Source: Albidovulum marisflavi (lineage in GTDB: Bacteria; Pseudomonadota; Alphaproteobacteria; Rhodobacterales; Rhodobacteraceae). Taken from it: a stretch of 64,000 nt of DNA. The notes under the pieces were generated by a model. That model was not told the origin of the DNA. It worked only from the letters and a program-made list of their open reading frames with translations, and did not search any database. The stretch is taken from assembly GCF_025751435.1 (NCBI RefSeq), contig NZ_JAOWKY010000001.1, positions 1,224,001 to 1,288,000 on the forward strand, given 5' to 3'. Below, in pieces: positions 19,980-28,171 of the stretch (within the stretch, counting starts at the first letter, position 1; each line of letters begins with the position of its first letter). The position numbers were made by a program, and so were the translations under genes.

Positions 19980-21428
19980 ATGACGACGATCGAGGTCCGG
20001 CACGAAGGCATGCGGATCGGGGGCGAAAAGGTCTTTACCGACCGCGTGATCGAGGTCCGCTATCCCTACACCGATGAGGTGGTGGGAACGGTCCCGGCGG
20101 GCACGGCCGAACATGCCCGCCGCGCCTTCGAGATCGCCGCCAGCTATCGCGCGACGCTTTCGCGCTACGAGCGCAGCCAGATCCTCAAGCGCGCGGGCGA
20201 GTTGATCGGAGAGCGGCGCGAGTACCTGGCAACGTGGCTTGTGCTTGAGCTTGGCATCTGCTGGCAGCATGCGATCTATGAGACCAAGCGTGCGCAGGAT
20301 GTCTATACCTTCGCCGCAGCGCAGGCGCTGCAAGACGACGGGCAGATCTTTTCCTGCGACCTGACGCACAACGGCAAGGACCGCAAGATCTACACCAAGC
20401 GCGAGCCAGTCCGGGCGATCAGCGCGATCACGCCCTTCAACCATCCGCTGAACATGGTCAGCCACAAGATCGCGCCCTCGATCGCGACCAACAACTGCAT
20501 GGTCTGCAAGCCGACCGAGCTGACGCCGCTGACCGCCATCGCGCTGGCAGACATTCTGTATGAGGCGGGTCTTCCGCCGCAGATGTTCCAGGTCGTCACC
20601 GGCTGGCCGCAGGACATCGGCGACGAGATGATCACAAATGAGCACATCGACATCATCACCTTCACCGGTGGCGTGCCAGTCGGCAAGATGATCGCGGACA
20701 AGGGCGTCTACAAGCGCCAGGCGCTGGAACTGGGCGGCAACGATCCCCTGATCGTGCTGAACGATCTGGACGACGCCGACCTTGAAAAGGCCGCGACGAT
20801 CGCCGTGGCCGGAGCCACGGGCAATTCGGGGCAGCGCTGCACGGCGGTCAAGCGCATCCTGGTGCAGGAAAGCGTCGCCGACCGCTTCGTGCCGATGGTG
20901 CTGGAAAAGGCCAGGAAGATCCGCTTCGGCGACCCGATGGACCCCGCGACCGAGCTTGGCTGCGTGATCCATGCCAAGGCTGCGGAGCTTTTCGAGAAGC
21001 GCGTCTACATGGCGGCCGAGCAGGGCGCCAAGGTGCTCTACGATCCCGGCCGCAAGGGTGCGCTTCTGCCGCCGATCGTGGTTGACCATGTGCCCCATGA
21101 CAGCGAACTGGTGATGGAGGAAACCTTCGGCCCCATCGTGCCCATCGTGCGTGTGCCCGACGACGATGCCGCGGTCATGCGGATATCGAACGGAACGCCC
21201 TTCGGGCTGTCCTCGGGCGTGTGCACGAACGACTTCCGCCGCATGCAGGCCTATATCGAGGGGTTGAATGTGGGTACCGTGAACATCTGGGAGCAGCCCG
21301 GATACCGGATCGAGACCTCGCCCTTCGGCGGCATCAAGGACTCGGGCAACGGCGTCAAGGAAGGTGTCAGCGAGGCCATGAAGTTCTTCACCAACGTGAA
21401 GACCTATTCGCTTCCCTGGCCGCGCTGA
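19980..21428 (+). CDS. phnY: Phosphonoacetaldehyde dehydrogenase
   Basis: NAD-dependent aldehyde dehydrogenase that oxidises phosphonoacetaldehyde to phosphonoacetate, linking PhnW (and PbfA) to PhnA. 482 residues from the ATG at 19980, which has AAGGA seven bases upstream; an earlier ATG at 19965 lacks a ribosome-binding site. Catalytic residues are visible: Asn in [10 protein letters not shown], Glu in [11 protein letters not shown] (E250) and Cys in [11 protein letters not shown] (C287). Substrate assignment rests on its position between phnA and pbfA as well as family similarity. Confidence 0.92.
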   Translation: MTTIEVRHEGMRIGGEKVFTDRVIEVRYPYTDEVVGTVPAGTAEHARRAFEIAASYRATLSRYERSQILKRAGELIGERREYLATWLVLELGICWQHAIYETKRAQDVYTFAAAQALQDDGQIFSCDLTHNGKDRKIYTKREPVRAISAITPFNHPLNMVSHKIAPSIATNNCMVCKPTELTPLTAIALADILYEAGLPPQMFQVVTGWPQDIGDEMITNEHIDIITFTGGVPVGKMIADKGVYKRQALELGGNDPLIVLNDLDDADLEKAATIAVAGATGNSGQRCTAVKRILVQESVADRFVPMVLEKARKIRFGDPMDPATELGCVIHAKAAELFEKRVYMAAEQGAKVLYDPGRKGALLPPIVVDHVPHDSELVMEETFGPIVPIVRVPDDDAAVMRISNGTPFGLSSGVCTNDFRRMQAYIEGLNVGTVNIWEQPGYRIETSPFGGIKDSGNGVKEGVSEAMKFFTNVKTYSLPWPR

Positions 21429-21483
21429 AAGGCTTGGGTCGCGCAGGTCCCGGGCCGGGATGGACAAGAGGAAGGGGCGGGGT

Positions 21484-22833
21484 GTGATCACGCATACCGA
21501 GGGCGAGTCTAACACGTCGCAAGCGCGCCGCGCCTGGGCAGAGAAGCACCCGGATGCGGCGACGCGCGCGCTTCTGGCGCGCGACGCGGGCGCCTTCCTG
21601 CACCAGTCGCTGTCCTCCCCCTGCGTTTCGACGATCGCGAAGGCGGATGGGATCTGGATCGAGGATACCGCCGGGCGGCGCTACATGGATTTCCATGGCA
21701 ACTCGGTTCATCACATCGGCTACAGCCATCCTCGCGTCGTCGCCGCGATCAAGGCGCAACTGGATGAATTGAGCTTCGCGCCGCGCCGCTTCACGAACGA
21801 GGTGTCGGTCGAACTGGCCGAGCGTCTGGGGCAGATCGCGCCGGGCGATCTGGGCAAGGTGCTGTTTACGACCGGAGGCTCGGACGCGAACGAGGTCGCC
21901 TTGCGGCTCGCGCGCGCGGCCACCGGGCGTTTCAAGACGGTCAGCTTCTGGGACGCATTCCACGGCGCGGGTTTCGGCGCCTCAAGCGTCGGCGGCGAGG
22001 CGACGTTCCGGTCGCATATCGCGGGTCCCCTCTTGCCGGGGGCAGAACATGTCGCGCCATTCAACTGCTACCGCTGCGCCTACGGGCATCCCGGACCGGC
22101 GGCTTGCGGACTGGCCTGTGCGAAAATGGTCGAGTTCGTCCTTGAGCGCGAGGGCGATGTGGCCGCGGTGATCGCCGAGCCGATGCGGGCGGTTCCCACG
22201 CTTCCGCCGGCGGGCTTCTGGAAGCATGTCCGCGAAGCCTGCAACCGGCACGGCGCGCTTCTGATCATGGACGAGATCCCCACGGGGCTGGGCAAGACGG
22301 GCCGCATGTTCGCGTTCGAGCATGACGACATCGTTCCGGACATCGTGACCCTGGGCAAGGCGCTTGGCGGCGCCATCCTGCCCATCGCGGCGGTCGTCGC
22401 GCGGCGCGACCTGGACCTGTGCGGCGATTTCGCCATCGGCCACTACACGCATGAAAAGAACCCCGTGACGGCGCGCGCCGCTCTGGAAACGCTTGCCGTC
22501 ATTCAGGAAGAGGGCCTGGTCGAGAGGGCTGCGGCGCTTGGCTGTCACGCGCTTCAGCGGCTTGCCGATATGGTCGGGGATTGCCCAATCGTCGGCGACA
22601 TTCGGGGGCGCGGGCTCATGTTCGGGGTTGAGATCGTCGAGGACCGTTCGTTCAAGGCCGCGGGGAAGGCCGCCGCCGAGCGCATCTACTATCGTTGTCT
22701 GGAGGCGGGGCTAAGCTTCAAGATCAGCGCCGGCTGCGTGCTGACGCTGTCGCCGCCGCTGACGATCGCAAGGCAGGACCTTGATCGCGCGCTCGACATC
22801 GTCGCGCAAGCGATCGCGGACGAGGCCGCCTGA
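21484..22833 (+). CDS. pbfA: PbfA-like class III PLP enzyme, (R)-1-hydroxy-2-aminoethylphosphonate ammonia-lyase
   Basis: Class III aminotransferase-fold protein of about 449 residues. Cofactor residues: DE in LLIMDEIPTGLGKTGRMF and the PLP lysine in DIVTLGKALGGAI (K292). Proteins of this kind next to phnW-phnA-phnY or phnW-phnX are known as PbfA and eliminate ammonia from (R)-1-hydroxy-AEP to give phosphonoacetaldehyde, feeding the same PhnY/PhnA steps. A GTG at 21484 with AGAGGAAGG upstream is preferred; ATG 21460 is the alternative start but lacks a ribosome-binding site. The lyase assignment is from context and resemblance; an aminotransferase on another aminophosphonate is possible. Confidence 0.82.
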   Translation: MITHTEGESNTSQARRAWAEKHPDAATRALLARDAGAFLHQSLSSPCVSTIAKADGIWIEDTAGRRYMDFHGNSVHHIGYSHPRVVAAIKAQLDELSFAPRRFTNEVSVELAERLGQIAPGDLGKVLFTTGGSDANEVALRLARAATGRFKTVSFWDAFHGAGFGASSVGGEATFRSHIAGPLLPGAEHVAPFNCYRCAYGHPGPAACGLACAKMVEFVLEREGDVAAVIAEPMRAVPTLPPAGFWKHVREACNRHGALLIMDEIPTGLGKTGRMFAFEHDDIVPDIVTLGKALGGAILPIAAVVARRDLDLCGDFAIGHYTHEKNPVTARAALETLAVIQEEGLVERAAALGCHALQRLADMVGDCPIVGDIRGRGLMFGVEIVEDRSFKAAGKAAAERIYYRCLEAGLSFKISAGCVLTLSPPLTIARQDLDRALDIVAQAIADEAA

Positions 22834-22885
22834 CCGTTGAAAATGCCGTGCGTCCGTCATCTAGCGGTATCGATTATTTTGACGG

Positions 22886-22904
22886 ATCTATAAGATAAAT
22901 AGAT
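22886..22904. promoter_or_regulatory. Inverted repeat upstream of the AEP importer
   Basis: ATCTAT-N7-ATAGAT in an AT-rich stretch within the 240-base gap between pbfA and the binding-protein gene. Its core TATAAGATAAATA (22889-22901) also fits T-N11-A. The following GATTTTAC (22902-22909) recurs in the phnW leader at 17423-17430. Likely a second promoter/operator so that the importer can be expressed separately. Confidence 0.45.
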
Positions 22905-23004
22905 TTTACTTATTGTTTGGCGGTCCCCAAACTCCTTTCGGGGTCGCGTAGAACGGACACCGGTTCATGCGGGTGTCACACTCACGCGCTACCGAACGCA
23001 AAGA

Positions 23005-23032
23005 AGCCTGCGGCGCCATGCGCCGACAGGCT
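23005..23032 (+). other. Stem-loop in the leader of the AEP binding-protein gene
   Basis: AGCCTG-CGGCGC, loop CAT, GCGCCG-A-CAGGCT: a 12-base-pair stem with one bulged A, ending 41 bases before the start codon at 23074. No U-run follows, so it is not a simple terminator. It could protect or regulate the mRNA. Confidence 0.4.
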
Positions 23033-23073
23033 CGACAACAGTGAAATCGCACTGGCCAACACTGGGGAAAAAA

Positions 23074-24096
23074 ATGACCAATTCGAAATCTTTGGCTTTG
23101 GGCGCGCTGGCGCTTGTGATGAGCAGCACCGCGCTTTGGGCCCAAACCGAACTTACCGTATACACGGCGGTCGAGGCGGAGGATCTGGAGCGCTACGCCG
23201 CGACCTTCAACGAGGATCATCCCGACATCAAGATCAACTGGGTGCGCGATTCCACCGGGGTCATCACCGCCAAGCTGCTGGCAGAGAAGAATAACCCCCA
23301 GGCAGACGTGATCTGGGGCTTGGCCGCGACATCGCTTCTGGTTCTGAAGACGGAAGACATGCTTGAGCCCTACGCGCCTGCCGGTCTTGATGCGCTGGAT
23401 CCGAAGTTCCGCGACAGCGACAATCCGCCCTCTTGGGTCGGGATGGACGCATGGGTTGCCGCGATCTGCTACAATACGGTCGAGGGTGAAAAGCTTGGCC
23501 TTACCGCACCGACAAGCTGGGCGGACCTGACCAAGCCGGAATACGCTGGCCATGTCGTCATGCCCAACCCGGCGTCCTCCGGCACGGGTTTCCTTGACGT
23601 GTCGAGCTGGCTTCAGATGATGGGCGAGGAAGGCGGCTGGGCCTACATGGACGCCCTGCACAACAACATCGCGGCCTATACCCATTCGGGATCCAAGCCC
23701 TGCAAGATGGCGGCTGCCGGTGAAACCGTGATGGGTGTTTCATTCGCCTTCCGCGGCGCCAAGGAAAAGGCCAACGGCGCCCCGGTCGAGATCATCATCC
23801 CCGAAGAAGGCATCGGCTGGGACATGGAGGCGACCGCGATCGTCGCGGGAACGGCCAAGGAAGAGGCGGCAAAGACGCTTGTCGACTGGTCCATCACGCC
23901 CAAGGCGATGGAGATGTACAACGTAGGCTACGCCGTCGTCGGTATTCCGGGAATGGCCAAGCCGGTCGAACATTTCCCAGCCAACATTCCGGAAAAGATG
24001 ATCGACAACGACTTCGAATGGGCGGCGAACAATCGCTCGGCCATCCTGGAAGAGTGGTCGAAGCGCTACGATTCCAAATCGGAGCCGAAGGGCTGA
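23074..24096 (+). CDS. phnS2: 2-aminoethylphosphonate ABC transporter, periplasmic binding protein
   Basis: 340-residue iron/AEP-type (family 1) solute-binding protein. A signal peptide (MTNSKSLALGALALVMSSTA, cleavage after LWA) is followed by ELTVYTAVEAEDLERYAATF, the usual start of PhnS2-type proteins; DVIWGLAATSLLVLK, NPASSGTGFLDVSSWLQ and GWDMEATAIVAGT are further family-like stretches. Start at 23074 follows GGGGAAA. First gene of the importer, separated from the ATPase gene by 73 bases with a strong stem-loop, which suggests higher output of this protein than of the membrane parts. Ligand AEP is inferred from the adjacent phnWAY-pbfA genes. Confidence 0.88.
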   Translation: MTNSKSLALGALALVMSSTALWAQTELTVYTAVEAEDLERYAATFNEDHPDIKINWVRDSTGVITAKLLAEKNNPQADVIWGLAATSLLVLKTEDMLEPYAPAGLDALDPKFRDSDNPPSWVGMDAWVAAICYNTVEGEKLGLTAPTSWADLTKPEYAGHVVMPNPASSGTGFLDVSSWLQMMGEEGGWAYMDALHNNIAAYTHSGSKPCKMAAAGETVMGVSFAFRGAKEKANGAPVEIIIPEEGIGWDMEATAIVAGTAKEEAAKTLVDWSITPKAMEMYNVGYAVVGIPGMAKPVEHFPANIPEKMIDNDFEWAANNRSAILEEWSKRYDSKSEPKG

Positions 24097-24115
24097 TCTT
24101 GACCCGAATTGGGCG

Positions 24116-24139
24116 GGGGCGCCGTTTGACCGGCGCCCC
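24116..24139 (+). other. Stem-loop between binding-protein and ATPase genes
   Basis: GGGGCGCCG, loop TTTGAC, CGGCGCCCC: a perfect nine-base-pair stem 19 bases after the binding-protein stop, followed by the weakly U-rich TTCT. It is likely an attenuator or 3' stabiliser that sets the ratio of binding protein to ATPase/permease. Confidence 0.55.
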
Positions 24140-24169
24140 TTCTGCGCCTGCATTGACCGGACGGCAAAC

Positions 24170-25300
24170 ATGAGCGAATCCAAGGCAGTGGTGATGCAAG
24201 GCGCCGCAGCGGAACCGACCTATCTGAAGATCGAAGGGCTGTGGAAAGCGTTTGGCGACTTCCTCGCGCTCAAGGACATTTCGCTGGAAATCGCGCAAGG
24301 GGAATTCATCTGCTTCCTCGGGCCGTCCGGCTGCGGCAAGACGACCCTGCTCAGGGCGGTCGCAGGACTTGACCCGCAGACGCGCGGGACGATTTGGCAG
24401 GGCGGACGCGATATTTCGGAATTGCCGGCGTCACAGCGCGATTACGGCATCGTGTTTCAGTCCTACGCCCTTTTTCCCAACCTGACGGTCGAACGGAACA
24501 TTGCCTTCGGTCTGGAAAACACCAGGCGCCCAAGGGCCGAAATCGCCGCGCGGGTGCGGGAGCTTCTGGACCTCGTCGGGCTGCCCGACCAGGCACGCAA
24601 GTATCCGGCCCAGCTTTCAGGCGGCCAGCAGCAGCGGATCGCCCTGGCGCGGGCCATCGCGATCAACCCCGGCTTGCTGCTGCTGGACGAGCCGCTGTCG
24701 GCGCTGGACGCGAAGGTGCGCGTTCACCTGCGGCACGAGATAAAGGAGCTTCAGCGCAAGCTGGGGGTCACCACCATCATGGTGACCCACGACCAGGAAG
24801 AGGCCTTGTCGATGGCCGACCGCATCGTGGTGATGAATCATGGCGTGATCGAGCAGATCGGCACACCGACGGAAATCTACCGGCAACCGGCGACGCTGTT
24901 CGTCGCCGACTTCATCGGAGAGACGAACCGCGTCGCGACGACCTATTCGGACGGCGCCGTGACGATCGGGGACGCCGTGCTACAAACCCATGCCGTCGGG
25001 CTGGCGAACGGTGCCCCGGTCACGATGGCGGTGCGGCCAGAGGATGTGCTGCCTCATGCCAGCGCGGACGGTGCCGCGCCGCGCCCAAATCACCTGGACG
25101 TCCGGATTGAGGCGATGGAGTTCCTCGGGTCCTACTGGCGCACGCATCTGACAAGCCCGGCATTGGGCGACACGCCGCTGTTCGCGAATTTCTCGATGAA
25201 TGCGGTCCGCCGCTTCGGGCTTTCAGCCGGCGCTTCGCTGACGGTCGAACTGCCGGCCGAGCGTGTGCTTGTCTTCCCGCGCGGGGGCGAAGATGGCTGA
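24170..25300 (+). CDS. phnT2: 2-aminoethylphosphonate ABC transporter, ATP-binding protein
   Basis: 376-residue ATPase of the CUT1/ferric/AEP type. Walker A is GPSGCGKTT (51-59), Q-loop FQSYALFPNLTV, signature LSGGQQQR (149-156), Walker B LLLLDEPLSALD (169-180), and the switch histidine is in VTHDQEEALSMADR. A C-terminal TOBE domain (about 240-376; NGAPVTMAVRPEDVLPH, FLGSYWRTHLTSP) fits PhnT2-type proteins. The stop overlaps the permease start by eight bases. Confidence 0.9.
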   Translation: MSESKAVVMQGAAAEPTYLKIEGLWKAFGDFLALKDISLEIAQGEFICFLGPSGCGKTTLLRAVAGLDPQTRGTIWQGGRDISELPASQRDYGIVFQSYALFPNLTVERNIAFGLENTRRPRAEIAARVRELLDLVGLPDQARKYPAQLSGGQQQRIALARAIAINPGLLLLDEPLSALDAKVRVHLRHEIKELQRKLGVTTIMVTHDQEEALSMADRIVVMNHGVIEQIGTPTEIYRQPATLFVADFIGETNRVATTYSDGAVTIGDAVLQTHAVGLANGAPVTMAVRPEDVLPHASADGAAPRPNHLDVRIEAMEFLGSYWRTHLTSPALGDTPLFANFSMNAVRRFGLSAGASLTVELPAERVLVFPRGGEDG

Positions 25301-27302
25301 CGCGACCGTCCTTCCCGAGGGCCGCAACGTTCGGCTCAGGATCGACAGCGACGGCTGGATCAAGCGCGCCTTCATGGGGGTCATCGCGCTTTACCTGGTT
25401 GTGGCGCTTGCGCTGCCGCTTTACGCGATGCTGTCCAAAAGCTTCGTGACCTACAGCTTCGACCTGACGCGCTACGAATTCCAGGTCAGCGATGAAAGCG
25501 GCGCCGTCTGGGGTGATCCGGTTACCGCGGCCGAACTGAACGACCGGCTCGGCGAGTTCGCGCCGGACGATCTGCGCTCAAGCTCGGACGGGCGTCTTTC
25601 GGTGACGGATCTGTTCCCCGACTTCAGCTTTCGCAGCCCGGTCATGTACCGGATCCGGGGCACGACCGACAATGCGCCCTACCTTGTCGGGCTCGACCTC
25701 CAGAATTCGACCGACTGGCGCGAGCTTGACAGCAACACCTTCCGCCGCGTGAACCTGCGCCCGGTCGCGGATACGGGACTGCAGAACTACCAGGAGTATT
25801 TCTCGAACCCCGCTCTTTTCTCGTCGATCGAGAACTCGCTTTACATCGCTTCGATCTCGACTGTCCTGACGGTGCTTTTCGCCTTTGGCTTCGCCTATGC
25901 GATCAACCGATCCTGCATGCCACTCAAGGGGGCGTTCCGGCTGATCGCGATGATGCCGATCCTCGTGCCGTCGCTTTTGCCCGGCATCGCACTGATCTAC
26001 ATGTTCGGCAACCAGGGGTTCCTCAAGCCGCTTCTGTTCGGCCAGTCGATCTACGGCCCCTTGGGCATCGTCATCGGCTCGGTGTTCTTCACCTTCCCGC
26101 ACGCGCTGATCATCATCTCGACGGCGCTCTCGATTTCCGACCAGCGGCAGTACGAGGCCGCGGAGTCCCTTCGCGCCTCGAAGTGGCGGACCTTCTGGAC
26201 GGTGACGATCCCGGGCGCGCGCTACGGGCTGATCTCGGCCGCCTTCGTGACCTTCACGCTGGTCATCACCGACTTCGGCCTGCCCAAGGTCATCGGCGGG
26301 CAATACAACGTGCTGGCGATCGACATCTACAAGCAGGTCATCGGCCAGCAGAATTTCGAGATGGGGGCGGTCGTGTCCGTCGTCTTGCTGATCCCCGCCA
26401 TTGTCGCCTTCGTCATCGACCGGCAGGTACAGAAGAAACAGGTCTCGCTCCTTTCCGCCCGCTCTGTCCCGTATGAGCCGAAGCCCAACCGCCGCTTCGA
26501 CATGGCGATGCTGGCCTGGTGCACGATCATGGGCATTTTCATCGCCGGGATCATCGCCGTCTGCCAGTTCGCGGCTCTGATCAACTACTGGCCCTATGAC
26601 CTGAGCTTCTCCTTGCGCAACTACGACTTCAACAAGATGGATGGCGGCGGCTGGGGGGCCTACTGGAACTCGCTCGAACTCGCCGCGCTGACCGCCGTGA
26701 TCGGCACCGCGATCATCTTCGTGGGCGCCTACATGGTTGAAAAGATCGACGGCTTCAAAACCGGCCGGGCGGCGTTCCAGTTCCTGGCGATGCTGCCGAT
26801 GGCGATTCCGGGGATGGTGCTGGGGCTGGCCTATATCTTCTTCTTCAACAACCCCGCCAATCCGCTGAACGCGATCTACGGGACGATGGCGATCCTGGTC
26901 GTTTCGACGGTGACGCATTTCTACACCGTGGGCCACCTGACCGCGCTGACCGCGCTGAAGCAGATCGACGCAGAGTTCGAGCCTGTCGCCACATCCCTTC
27001 GCCAGCCGTTCTGGAGGCTTTTTGCCCGCGTCACGGTGCCGGTCTGCCTGCCCGCGATCCTCGACATCTCGATCTACATGTTCGTGAACGCGATGACGAC
27101 GGTGTCGGCGGTGGTGTTCCTTTATTCCACCCACACCGCGCTCGCCTCGGTCGCGGTGCTGAACATGGACGACGCGGGCGACATCGCGCCCGCCGCCGCG
27201 ATGGGCATGATGATCTTCTACACCAACGCGACGGCAAGGGTCCTGCACGCGTTCGCCTCGCGGAGCATCCTGCGCCGCACGCAGGCCTGGCGGGTGAGGT
27301 AG
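25293..27302 (+). CDS. phnU2: 2-aminoethylphosphonate ABC transporter, fused double permease
   Basis: 669-residue inner-membrane permease in which two permease domains are fused, as in PhnU2-type and ferric-type transporters. The first membrane helix (ALYLVVALALPLYAMLSKSF) is followed by a loop of roughly 120 polar residues (about 48-170) before the first permease domain (SLYIASISTVLTVLFAFGFA). EAA loops are YEAAESLRASKWRTFWTVTI in half one and PVATSLRQPFWRLFARVTV in half two. Start at ATG 25293 overlaps phnT2. The polar loop looks longer than usual for this family and may contact the binding protein. Confidence 0.88.
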   Translation: MADATVLPEGRNVRLRIDSDGWIKRAFMGVIALYLVVALALPLYAMLSKSFVTYSFDLTRYEFQVSDESGAVWGDPVTAAELNDRLGEFAPDDLRSSSDGRLSVTDLFPDFSFRSPVMYRIRGTTDNAPYLVGLDLQNSTDWRELDSNTFRRVNLRPVADTGLQNYQEYFSNPALFSSIENSLYIASISTVLTVLFAFGFAYAINRSCMPLKGAFRLIAMMPILVPSLLPGIALIYMFGNQGFLKPLLFGQSIYGPLGIVIGSVFFTFPHALIIISTALSISDQRQYEAAESLRASKWRTFWTVTIPGARYGLISAAFVTFTLVITDFGLPKVIGGQYNVLAIDIYKQVIGQQNFEMGAVVSVVLLIPAIVAFVIDRQVQKKQVSLLSARSVPYEPKPNRRFDMAMLAWCTIMGIFIAGIIAVCQFAALINYWPYDLSFSLRNYDFNKMDGGGWGAYWNSLELAALTAVIGTAIIFVGAYMVEKIDGFKTGRAAFQFLAMLPMAIPGMVLGLAYIFFFNNPANPLNAIYGTMAILVVSTVTHFYTVGHLTALTALKQIDAEFEPVATSLRQPFWRLFARVTVPVCLPAILDISIYMFVNAMTTVSAVVFLYSTHTALASVAVLNMDDAGDIAPAAAMGMMIFYTNATARVLHAFASRSILRRTQAWRVR

Positions 27303-27345
27303 AGGGTAGAGGTTGCCGTGCACCAGTGCCACAGCGAGTGCTGCG

Positions 27346-28131
27346 CTATTGCGTCGACGAGTTTAGGAACTCTCTTAGCGCGGTGTATTCGGACAGAATG
27401 ACGGGTTTAAGTCGGCTAACATTGTATGGCCGCAATGTGAAGCCGCGCTCCCTATATCGACCTGAGTGATCTTTCCACAGAAGTTTCTGCAGCTTCGACT
27501 GAATTGTCCTTCTGGCAATCGGGTTATCGCCGTTCGCAAGATACCGGAGACTTCCTGTTAGAATATCATTTAAAGAACTTAGGTGCGACGTGCCTTCACT
27601 ACTCATTCCATATGAAATGATGTTTTCTAGCTTCCTGTAACCTTCGGGGTACGAATTTCCATTTTGAAACTTCTCTTTCATAAAATCATATGCATCTCGA
27701 TATCTTTTCTTCGTATTTCGAGAAAAGTCACACCTATCCATTTGCAGAATACCAAAGGCTCGGTTCTGTGAAAGGAAATCGTTGAACTTAGCAGCTAAAG
27801 TGTTGAATCAGTAAATTCTGTTCCGATCAGAATCATGTGCGACGTGGTCCTCGTTGAAATGGCAATAACCGAAGAATACGACGCCATGGTCGACAGCCGC
27901 ACTGATTACAGAGTCTTTGGTCTGTCTGTGATTGTCTTCACTGCAATATACTGGCCTTGAATTGGTCGAAAATTTGAGGAGGTCTTCTGGTTTAAATTCG
28001 CCAACAATCCTGATTTTTTCAATCTGCCGCGACAGATCTGCTGCATGTTCTACATGAATTGCAGTCAGGCCACATACCGTAAAGTTGTTTTTGGAAGTGT
28101 GATCAGCTTCATCAAAATATCCAAGATACAA
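27346..28131 (-). pseudogene. DUF3800-like gene interrupted by one in-frame TGA
   Basis: A TTG at 28131 with AGGAGG six bases upstream opens a frame starting MYLGYFDEADHTSKNNFTV, like the N-terminus of DUF3800 proteins (a YxDExG-type acidic motif). The frame meets TGA at 27808-27810 after NRIY, then continues without any frame change as FNTLAAKFNDFLSQNRAFGI and through MDRCDFSRNTKKRYRDAYDF to a TAA-type end at 27346. Read through, it would be about 261 residues, a normal DUF3800 size. One base change (for example TGG to TGA) explains it; a sequencing error is also possible. The DNA is much AT-richer than its neighbours, suggesting acquisition. DUF3800 proteins are often found in mobile or defence loci but have no firm function. 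Confidence 0.65.
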
Positions 28132-28171
28132 GGCGTGCCTCCTGAAGAATGGCACCACTCAGCGCCATTAC

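Noticed and set aside
25578-27332. Minus-strand open frame of about 580 codons opposite the AEP permease
   Set aside because: Very rich in His, Arg, Asp and Gln with no domain; a shadow of the permease gene.
27808-27810. Selenocysteine reading of the TGA in the DUF3800-like gene
   Set aside because: No bacterial SECIS-like hairpin is visible directly after the TGA and no selenoprotein family is involved.
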